Under the pieces are notes generated by a model. That model was not told the origin of the DNA and did not search any database. It saw nothing but the letters and a program-made list of their open reading frames with translations. Position numbers and translations under genes: made by a program. From Ariolimax columbianus (taxonomy: Eukaryota > Mollusca > Gastropoda > Stylommatophora > Arionidae), in NCBI GenBank assembly GCA_036924085.1, contig JAVGWX010000014.1, forward strand, positions 39,496,556 to 39,560,555: a DNA stretch of 64,000 nucleotides, in the 5' to 3' direction. The first letter of the stretch is position 1; every line of letters begins with the position of its first letter. This document shows, piece by piece, positions 56,801-64,000 of this stretch.

Positions 56801-59800
56801 TAAACTGATTATGTAAATTCATTACATTTGCCTGGGTCAAGAAATTTTTTTTTTAAACCAAAAAAAACTGTCATACGACATTTTCCCCATTGCTGGGGTA
56901 GTCATGGTAGTTTTAAAGGCTGAGGACTACAGACCGCTTCGCCACTGCTGTCGCCATTTCGTGTTCAACAGAAAAACGACAATTGCTATACCCGGGATTT
57001 GAACTGCTGCCGTCCTTGTCGGCATGCCGTCCTCGAAACCATTCGACCACACTCTCCTCCAAGACAGTACAAAGGCCCGCAAATTCAATTATAAGATTTT
57101 GCGCAGGAGAACAGCAGGATAGACCAGCTTCAACTGCATTAACCTTCACCACACCGTTACGCCAGAATATTTGTTTTTACTTGCCATTCGATGTCAAAAC
57201 AAAAACGTGGTAAAACAGCAGATTATACTCCGTTTTAATCATATAATGACCAAACCAGGCTACTGTAGAAATAGATAGTTGTGATGAATTCATCTACATT
57301 TTCAACTGGTAAAAATATTTGAAACGATTTATCTTCTTCTTTTACGTGGATTGAGGGTCAGCCATTATTGAGAAAAATAGTCTATGTTCTTGATCATTCA
57401 TGAATACAAAATTATAGCTGAGTACAGCGGAATGCTTACACCATAAGGCAATAGTGCAAAGAACACAAAGTCTCTCTGCAGGACCAACTTCTTATCAAAA
57501 TCATGCTTGAAAACAATGCACATGGGCATAACATGTAGTGTGCATGTCTGAGAATATATGGACACGTAAAGTTTCTCTCTGGTGGCCCTAAAACTTAAAC
57601 CTCTCAGAAACCAACCATTGAGATGGACAGATGACCAAGGCAAAAGACCGAAATGAAATTTAATAACTTTTGGCTACCTGACATCAGACAAATTGTCTGA
57701 TTGAATACAAGAACTAGAGAAAGTCTTCTACATTACAAGCATGAGCTTACTAGGAGCCAGAATTCTAAAAAAAAAAATATATTCTAATAGCTAAATTTCA
57801 CCTCACAATAGCTTATCACTGAGGCTGGCTCGCCGTTGTTTGAATTATGACAACAACCTGACACGTGTAACAATGAAAGACCATATAAAACAGCAATTTC
57901 TAATTTGGAGGGCTCACCAATGGCACGTGAAAGGATTTCATATTTGTTAACATTTACTACACAAAAATTTCTGCTTTACGCCTAATGACGTAAAAACTTC
58001 CCGAAACTATTCTGGAGCATTGTCATATTTACACTGATTGAAGATATGGGTATTTCAATCTAAAAATAGACGCCTGTAATGGTAGATTTCAACTAGAAAA
58101 ATGGCTGTTTCGCTTGAGAGCATATTTTGAAGCGATTTAATCTTTTTTAACTCTGACTGGAAGATTATCCAATTGTTGAGGGTGATAAAGTTAAGTTGTT
58201 GCAACATATATTTTGAGGTAGATCTGTTATATTTGTTTATGTAGATGTAATAAATACGTTTGTAGTGAATACTAACAGATATGATGATCTTGTAAGAAAC
58301 ACTGTTCTGTAACAATTTTAACATTTCGAAGGTACCGATTTCCCTCTAAATTGGTACGTCTTTAGTTTATGCAGTTTTAAATTTTCAATCTCAGAAACTA
58401 ACACAGAACAAAAACACCAATAAGTTTTTTATTTATTTATATCTCTACACACAAACAAATCATATCTATAGACAATCAAAGAAAAAAGATGCATGCTCTC
58501 AAAGTCAACAACCTAGAAAAACGTGACACATTGATAATTAATAGTTGAGAGATCCGCTCTTACCTTTCGTTCTTCTTCAAGAAGCTTCTGTATTTTGAGC
58601 TCTCTGCGAGTGAGCATCTCCCTACTTCGTTCTTCTACTGTAAAGGGTTTAGGAACTGTAGAGTGGTGAGCCAAGCGTGGCACAAAAGGGATTCCTGTGT
58701 ATGGAACCGTGGTAGTTTTGACAGGCTCCTTTGGCTCCTATTTGGGAGATTGAAGAATATAAGACCACTATATACGTGGTGATGTGCAAATCAGTTAGTG
58801 ACATGGCTCAGAACAATAACTTCCTAGGTTCAGACAGCAAGGCTGCATCCCAATGAGAAGTAAACCCATAACAAATGTGTGCTGGAGCTGGATGTAGTGA
58901 ACCACAAGTGCACCAACACAGTACAACGCACTCCACCCTAATAAATAAGGAGAAAAAAAGAGAGAGAGAGAGAAAACTAACATAAAATAATTGTTACAAA
59001 ATCCACCACTGCCAAGTGCTTGGCTACAGGCTTCCTGTAAAGCGACCAGCTGTAGTGGTCAGCTCATGCTTCACCTGGACCAATAAGGTGAAATGAACGA
59101 ATGTGTAATAACTTCCTTTTTTTTGTCTTTAGTGCAGGGTGTGTTGTGTCATTCTTTGCAGTTTTATGACTGGCATATTTTTTATTTGCATAAAATTTAG
59201 TTTTCTTTCGTACAACTAGATAAGCTGCCATCCAGCCTGACAGGTCTCACATGCTAAAGCTTCAGGTTAAAAACATCAGTAAATCACCAATTCTGTTACT
59301 AAATATGGGTGTGCCACGTGACGAGAAGATCAGTGGGTGGACTTGCAGTAAGAGGCTGTATGAAACATACGCTTTGGGAGCATTTGATTAAAGTTAAAGG
59401 CTTACCCCCAGCTCCCATTCTGACTAAGACAGCAATTAGACATTTACAAAAATGAATTCTGCAGGACTTTCAGCAATCCATTCTCTACTGCAATGACAAT
59501 ATAAAACCACTAACATTTACACAAAGCAGGTAGACAAGCAATTAGGACATAGATCTCCCAGCCAGGGGTCACTGATTGTAACCCTAGTAATGACCATATG
59601 TTTGTTTCTACTGTGGGAAAGGGTGTGTGGTGTGACAAGCCTGCATACTACACTGAGTCAGGACAAGCTGCATTAATCCCTAGCTCTATATAATCCAAGA
59701 CGAACTACAGCAATGGAGAGAAAATGTTATCAATACTTTATATTTCTTCTTCGACGTTCGTCCTGAAAGGGATGTTGTCATAATTTACAGTGAGGCTGCG

Positions 59801-62800
59801 ATATCAGAGCATTTTCAGCTGGTTTTTTGGGATACTTGATTTGCTTTCCCACTGCAATCCCTATTCCTTCAGTCAGACTCCACTAGAGCAAGTCTGCTTA
59901 CAAGGCCTCTGCTTAGAGGATCTTGGTCAACTCTGGTACTCCAACCTTGATGCAAGAGGTCTCAACTTTTATATTTGAAATGATAATCATGCGCCGCAAA
60001 GATTCAACTATCACCAACAACATTCAATATTGGATATGAATTTATTTGTATAAAGTCATACAGTCGCCACTCCCGCAAGAGTGCACAACTGCTTGAAAAT
60101 GTGAAAAATATGAACATGTGGCTAAGGAGAGTTGTGCATTGGGCTAGCAATTGCAAAGAGCTACAGAAACCAACACTGCAAGTGTAGTCTGTATGGTCCT
60201 AATGGCAAAGGTAGTGAGCTATGAGGATGTTTTTGAGAGGCGAGGTAACTAGTTGACTTGCCTTATATAACTGCAAGTCAGGTACCCATTTAAAGCACTA
60301 ACCCCACAATCCTAATGGAGACAAAAAAGAAGATGGTGATGATTAAGTTATACTGACCTCTTTCGGCAATTCCTCTGGAACACGAACCCTATTCTTCAGG
60401 GCAAATGCTGGCGACTCCGGAATAGTTAAAGGCTTTCGTTCCACAGGTTGTATACCCTGCCAACAAAACACATTACAATCTGTGTCAAGAGTAAATAGCA
60501 AGGAATTTCTTTTTTTTTTAACGCAATATCAAATGCAGTAAATATTCTATAAACCAGTTACGAAGATAAGCAGATATTTCTACTTCTTGTGGACAAAAAC
60601 CTGTATACCTTATTCCACCTCCAAGTGGCAACCCTGGAAACACTGCAACCATGCAGCCTGGCTAAGAGATTATGGATCAAAGAGGACAGGCAAAATTGGT
60701 CCCAAAAATTCAGTGCTGAAATCAGATGTGTCGGACCAAAAGGTAGATGAAAGTCTCGCTGTAAATTATGACGCAAATATTCTATTCAGGAGACGAATGC
60801 CAAAGAAAAATGATTGGACCAGTGTATCTTCCTAGCCATTCAGTAGAGAGCCCGTAAAATGTTGAGCAGTGTGATTTAGGTCATATGCACACAGGGGTGA
60901 AGTAGACAATTAACGCTTGTACATGTGTTTGTTCAGCCTGTTGATTAGTTCAATTTGGTCAAGTGGTCATTGGGTTCGTTCTGTTCTCTTCTGACAGCCT
61001 TGATCTTTTTTGTTTACATTTTGCTTAGTTTTGGAAGGTAATCTATCTTTTCATTCCCAGCACGCCACAGTCAGATGGGAGCCACTGAAGTATGGTTCGC
61101 TTCCTGGCAGCTACCTTGCCTAATTTTTTCATACCTGAGAGCTAGCAGTCTGTGAAGATGACTATCGAATGGCAGTCATAATTGTTATAAATTAAATTTT
61201 GCAGTTTATTAATGTGTTTGTATATAAACTGTATAGTTAGCGAGCTGAATTTACTAGTGGAAATACTCATCTCAACATCGTTTTCGTGATATGTGCAAAT
61301 ATACGGTTCCCTCCATTCCTGACAATTTTGTTGCTGATTCGTCTGTGTGAGCAGAGCATGTATCTACGGTTGCTTTGGGGAATACATTGTGAATATAAAC
61401 TATTCATTATCTCATAACTTTTTCTGAGGTGGGGTTTACCAGTTCCCTTTGCACTCACCATATCTTTCCTAACAGCTGCTGTAAATTGAAGCACAGACGG
61501 CCGAACTCATGCCTTTTGACCCAACAGACACACATTCTTCTTCAGTGTTCGTCCTGAAAAGGACGGTGTGTCCTAGTTACCAGCAAGGCTGCGATATCGG
61601 TCCCTTTCGGCTATACATCCAATTTCGGCAAGCTTTTTTGGGTACATAGTTTGCCACTAGTGCAGTCTTTATAGAGTCGCCAATTGGAGATGGAATCTGG
61701 TGTTGATCGGCTCTGGCTGACCCAGGTGCAAACAGCCAGCTAGAAGCTGCTGCCTAATATCAGCTCATTCACTTCTACCCCAGTCATGTATTCTGACTCA
61801 AATAAAACTACCAGATCTGAGTGAGAAAGAGCAAGGAGAGGGAGACAGAGAGAGCAGTGTGTTTCATATAAATTGTGATTAACAATGATTGGTCATGGTA
61901 GTCGAGAGCCTCACCATGTAAAACAAAACTCCACAGAAATCAACAAACTTTCATTACGTTTTTTAAGTGCATCTTAGCCGATCAGCTTGCATACTGGTAC
62001 CCTGAGCACGGGTTCAAAACCACAGTACGGCATAGAGGTTGTAATTTTTAAAAAGCCTAGTCTGCACACTGTGTGATGACTAAAGTGGCAAGATGCCTTT
62101 ACTCAACACCCCTATAAATCCCCCTGGTGTACTCCAACAATGGCAGTAAACACAGCTTGTATTTTGAAAAAGTCTGTGTAATTAAAGGACTCTAATATTA
62201 GAGTCCATGTTGTCATTACATTGACACCCATTTGCCTCTATTGCAGTAACAAAAAAACGAATGTCTACTTACCACTGGACCTGCAAGAATTTTAGGATTG
62301 ACTGGTCTGGCATGGAACTCATATTTTTCCTCCACTTCCATGTCAGTAGCAATGAGGTCTTCACTACTTTTTTGGGAATGGAGCTTGAACTCTTCAACAA
62401 CTGTAACAGGTTTGGTTTGAGCCTTAGGTAAGGCAGGAGCATCAAAGACCTTTGGATTGACAGGGTGCGCTTTGAATTGTTGTCTGAGAAAGATAACAAA
62501 TAAAGTTTTCACCTTCACAAGACCACATTATAAATTGACGAAATTTCACCTGCACTATTTTTTGGCACCTCAAATTATACTATGGTTATTAGAGTCGGTT
62601 ATTAAGCCAGTGTTTGTGTTGTTTTCTGCTGTCTGCTAGTTACTGTTTGGATTATAATTGACAACTCCTTCACCACGTAGTATCAAGGACTTTATCTTTA
62701 TTATGTGGAATTTATGTGCTTTCGATCGGTTATCCTGTTTGTTATGCTTCATCTTGCTGCGGATGTGCCTGGCGTAAGCCGTGGGAAACCAGTCTAAAGT

Positions 62801-63658
62801 GGCATTCAGCATTCCGGTCAACTGCACCCCAGGTTATCATTACTCAAGGACCTTCCTACTTGGACTGAAGCCGCCTTCCTTCTGCCACCCTCCACCGAAA
62901 GTTACACAATAGATCTCCCAACCCTGTATTCTCAGCACAGCGAGTGATGCTGACCCGAAGGTGGACACAATAGAGGCGGAACGTGAAACTGGGAGTCTAA
63001 CACGGACAAAGAAAGTCTGACACAAATATTTGGTCAAATGCACACTCCTCACTGCCCGCATCATGAGGCAGCAAAGTACTCGGCTCCAACTGGGGAGTCT
63101 CTTAGAGATTTTGGTCGACACACTGTGCATAAACAATTCTCAGCAGTTGGACATGGTAGTGGTCATTTGACGCAACAGACCTTAGATGCATATGCTTAGA
63201 ACATTATGTTCACTTTGAGAGCCACAATTAACCTTAACATCTCAGGCATGCAGAGACAAAGTACAGAACTATGCTGAAATGAAGAGAGTTGTAGAGGATA
63301 GGTTCAAATGGAGAGACATGCTCAGGCAACTATACAACCAGTCTTAGAACTGATCAACCAGAGGATAGTATCAAATAGAGAGACATGCTCAGACAACCAG
63401 TCCAGGACTCATCAACTAGCTGATGAATAGAAATCTTTGTGTCATTTGTAGAACTTAATAACCATGCCACTTACTTTTGATTCTCTTCAATTTCCATCTG
63501 CTCAGTGACTTCCCTTGATAGAGCATGCACAGGTCTTGATCTTCCCCGAGTTGCCAAAGTTGGTGTTTTGGCTACAGTAAGTTTAGGCGACTGAGACCTC
63601 AGACGTCTTGCAATGGCGATCTCAGACTTGTCTGCAGAACTGGCTCTCTCTCTACTAC
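50794..63658 (-). CDS. TPX2: TPX2-like spindle assembly factor, 3' eight exons (5' end outside window)
   Basis: Minus-strand exons join in frame: 63475-63658, 62273-62483, 60358-60456, 58564-58737, 55374-55520, 54996-55107, 52026-52218 and 50794-50896, giving about 407 codons ending in TGA. All borders are AG/GT and phases match. Conserved TPX2 blocks appear in family order: FKAHPVNPKVF and FHARPVNPKIL (FKA/FHxRP repeats), LTIPESPAFALKNR, VPYTGIPFVPRL, LEEEDRAAREIANFKARPND, a long basic coiled coil, and a C-terminal PLTEPQSPKFS. In vertebrates TPX2 nucleates microtubules around chromosomes, is held inactive by importin alpha, activates Aurora A through its N-terminus (not in this window), and binds kinesin-5/Eg5 through its last residues. 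No frame break is seen. The gene is convergent with ZFP64, 29 kb away. Confidence 0.93.
51385..51545 (+). repeat. SINE C copy
   Basis: cagctcatctgtaaattggt, cagggaagggaaggcagtga and ctggctaccccacctcat match the copy at 18.9 kb; the tRNA head is missing. Confidence 0.65.
51645..51965 (+). repeat. Interspersed repeat B, near-complete copy
   Basis: Head ggccagcgaccgatagctga, middle gttagcgaaccagagctgcc and acctccaagcggtgatcctg, then gaaatcagatgtgtcggacc and cagggcttggtagcaggaaa. The longest + strand copy; no clear tRNA, 7SL or 5S head is seen. Confidence 0.75.
52026..52218 (-). CDS. TPX2: TPX2 exon, C-terminal coiled coil
   Basis: 193 nt from acceptor cctcag to donor gtatgg; this acceptor was chosen because the preceding exon leaves one G, giving an in-frame Glu. 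It encodes a charged coiled coil (FDQHLKAREAELEALKKQRT...RMRMKAVHKASTIK), ending in a codon for Arg shared with the last exon. The vertebrate counterpart is the Glu/Lys/Arg-rich helix ending HKANPIRKY. Confidence 0.9.
52740..53348 (-). mobile_element. MITE family copy
   Basis: Right end (plus view) cgtaaaggttaaccc is the terminal repeat; complement blocks include gagacataaatgaataaaga and ttctgagatataagaagata, as in the 17.76-kb copy. Lies in TPX2 intron sequence upstream of exon 52026-52218. Confidence 0.6.
53410..53618 (+). mobile_element. Short MITE, about 208 bp, both termini
   Basis: Begins tttaacctttaccgtaccac and ends ctggtattgtaaaggttcaa, inverted termini like the 690-bp element at 17.76 kb, with a different short interior. 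Confidence 0.7.
54090..54310 (-). mobile_element. MITE family fragment
   Basis: ggagattattccattattaa, gagatagatctgtttagta and tttgtagtggaaagaaac match the interiors of the copies at 52.8 and 58.1 kb. Confidence 0.5.
54590..54860 (-). repeat. tRNA-derived SINE E copy
   Basis: Complement has ctgtggcgaagtggttaagc, gtgagttcgactccggactc (B box) and cttgccactaggggcgggcg. Matches 42.39-42.66 kb. Confidence 0.8.
54996..55107 (-). CDS. TPX2: TPX2 exon, ANFKARPND block
   Basis: 112 nt, phase 0 in and phase 1 out, between acceptor ctaacag and donor gtattt. It encodes LEEEDRAAREIANFKARPND and GPFLPLKS. The LEEExRxxxExxxFKARP pattern is a signature of TPX2. Confidence 0.92.
55374..55520 (-). CDS. TPX2: TPX2 exon, PEPFRLAIDDRG block
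   Basis: 147 nt (49 codons, phase 0) between acceptor ttacag and donor gtgagg. It encodes HEFYAQDLPSDSP and KPLTQPEPFRLAIDDRGER, matching the vertebrate QIEPFxLxTDRRG block at the same position. Confidence 0.9.
55690..56040 (-). mobile_element. LINE C-terminal remnant
   Basis: Minus frame gives MNWFGYIVRIQPDNIVHAIF, RTSGRRARRRPRKKGIDSIN and ETCRK, the WFGHVxRM...GRRxRGRPRKxWxDS tail of LINEs. Lies in a TPX2 intron. Confidence 0.75.
56430..56660 (-). repeat. Interspersed repeat B copy
   Basis: gcttcagcgtttgtcatgaa, gtaggttacagcatggctg and cctgtttccagggtcaatgc. Confidence 0.55.
56930..57070 (-). repeat. tRNA-like SINE head or tRNA relic
   Basis: Complement has gtgtggtcgaatggtttcga (A box) and agcagttcaaatcccggg (B box) about 30 bp apart, then ends gcgaagcggtctgtagtcct. 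The spacing and boxes fit a tRNA-derived promoter. A folded tRNA is not evident. Confidence 0.5.
57270..57405 (-). mobile_element. MITE family fragment
   Basis: aaacgatttatcttcttctt and gattgagggtcagccattat match blocks in the copies at 52.8 and 58.1 kb. Confidence 0.4.
58080..58515 (-). mobile_element. MITE family copy
   Basis: gaggtagatctgttatattt, gtttgtagtgaatactaaca and tatctctacacacaaacaaa are shared with the copy at 52.8 kb. It ends about 50 bp from the TPX2 exon at 58564. Confidence 0.55.
58564..58737 (-). CDS. TPX2: TPX2 exon, basic helical segment
   Basis: 174 nt (58 codons, phase 0) between acceptor aaatag and donor gtaag. It begins EPKEPVKTTTVPYTGIPFVP and ends in a charged helix, RRELKIQKLLEEERK. 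The x-VPxxGxPFxP element is conserved in TPX2 proteins. Confidence 0.9.
58780..58975 (+). repeat. Diverged SINE A copy ending in an AG run
   Basis: gttagtgacatggctcagaa, gagaagtaaacccataac and acagtacaacgcactccacc align with the copy at 31.54 kb. Confidence 0.65.
59745..59960 (-). repeat. Interspersed repeat B copy
   Basis: ttcttcttcgacgttcgtcc (tail complement), ggctgcgatatcagagcatt, and the 5' part near ctggtactccaaccttgatg. Confidence 0.6.
60358..60456 (-). CDS. TPX2: TPX2 exon, SPAFALKNR block
   Basis: 99 nt (33 codons, phase 0) between acceptor ttggcag and donor gtcagt. It encodes PLTIPESPAFALKNRVRVP, one of the most conserved TPX2 motifs, and ends ELPKE. Confidence 0.92.
60590..60835 (+). 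repeat. Interspersed repeat B copy
   Basis: attccacctccaagtggcaa, gaaatcagatgtgtcggacc and a tail with aggagacgaatgccaaagaa. Confidence 0.6.
60836..61525. other. TPX2 intron, nothing firm
   Basis: No gene or known family recognised; a 75-codon minus frame at 61494-61267 looks like chance. Confidence 0.35.
61530..61770 (-). repeat. Interspersed repeat B copy
   Basis: ttcttcttcagtgttcgtcc (tail complement), caaggctgcgatatcggtcc and ctgacccaggtgcaaacag. Confidence 0.6.
61975..62165 (+). repeat. SINE H copy
   Basis: cagcttgcatactggtaccc, cgggttcaaaaccac (B box), then gtgtactccaacaatggcag as in the copies at 7.6 and 8.1 kb. Confidence 0.55.
62273..62483 (-). CDS. TPX2: TPX2 exon with FKA/FHARP repeats
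   Basis: 211 nt between acceptor tttctcag and donor gtaagt. It begins KQQFKAHPVNPKVFDAPALP, continues through VVEEFKLHSQKS, then KYEFHARPVNPKILAGPV. The repeated F-x-A/S-R-x-x-x-P-K-I/V-L/F blocks are diagnostic of TPX2, where they form microtubule- and importin-binding elements. Confidence 0.93.
63290..63415 (+). repeat. Direct duplication, two copies of about 60 bp
   Basis: gagaggata-type start, aaatggagagacatgctcag, acaaccagtc and ctgatcaac occur twice in the same order in a TPX2 intron. Confidence 0.6.
63475..63658 (-). CDS. TPX2: TPX2 exon (first visible)
   Basis: Acceptor ttacag precedes 63658 (reading minus) and the donor gtaagt follows 63475. 184 nt, phase 1 in and phase 2 out. It encodes a Ser/Arg-rich stretch, then SPKLTVAKTPTLATRGRSRP and EVTEQMEIEENQ. 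The TxPKTPxLxTxxRxRP pattern is typical of the central TPX2 region. Confidence 0.88.
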
Positions 63659-64000
63659 CTGTAACAAGACAGCCCAAGGTAACATGACCCCAAAGGTGAC
63701 TACTTTGTACAAGAACTATTGAGACACAGTACCCCTTAAATCACCTTCCAAATTGTTGTGTGTAGTGGTGTATGTGATGTCCGAAATATCCATAAATCAA
63801 AGTATTGCTTTTATCCCCCTCCCTGTATATACAAAAGCCTGAAAACATGTCTGCCCTAAAACAAATTTGTTCAGGATCTAGGAGCCAGGTAACAAATGTA
63901 GGAATCAAACACAGTGCTAGATAAAGAGTTCTCCATTGGGCTGTGCAACATACTGAAGTGTGTGATGAATTATTCCTAAAGATCTGAGTTCTAAATGCTT

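Noticed and set aside
56930..57070. Functional tRNA gene on the minus strand
   Set aside because: A and B boxes are present but the arms do not pair into a convincing cloverleaf. A tRNA-derived SINE is more likely.

Overview
This is a repeat-rich piece of an animal nuclear genome, most likely a lophotrochozoan invertebrate. A mollusc is my guess. The reasons are multi-exon genes with GT-AG introns of 1-6 kb, several tRNA-derived SINE families, many decayed non-LTR retrotransposons of invertebrate type and a fold-back mariner. I see no bacterial operon, CRISPR array or plasmid feature, and I cannot name a species.

Two conserved genes lie tail to tail. On the + strand (745-21400) are the last nine exons of a ZFP64 orthologue. 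It is a C2H2 zinc-finger transcription factor with ten fingers visible here, followed by a Gln/Ser-rich tail. On the - strand (63658 down to 50794) are the last eight exons of TPX2, the spindle-assembly and Aurora A activating factor, ending with its conserved C-terminal tail. All 15 internal exon junctions keep the reading frame and have GT-AG borders. The 5' part of each gene lies outside the window. The two genes have unrelated jobs and nothing here suggests they act together.

The 29 kb between them holds the most striking feature: a roughly 9.7-kb, very homogeneous tandem array of a 61-bp monomer (about 159 copies, 21545-31219). It starts about 70 bp after the ZFP64 stop codon. Longer units at its edges show that half of the monomer is the head (Pol III A-box region) of a tRNA-derived SINE, from which most monomers have lost 12 bp. 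The rest of 31-50 kb is a graveyard of LINE, SINE, mariner, pogo-like and MITE copies with several minisatellites. An unidentified coding-like stretch (47151-47330, 49490-49565 and 49758-50070, + strand) is interrupted by a LINE with a clear target-site duplication.

The introns of both genes are filled with the same families. In ZFP64, tandem repeats repeatedly sit directly against exon borders: before the first visible exon, after exons 5 and 7, and after the stop codon.
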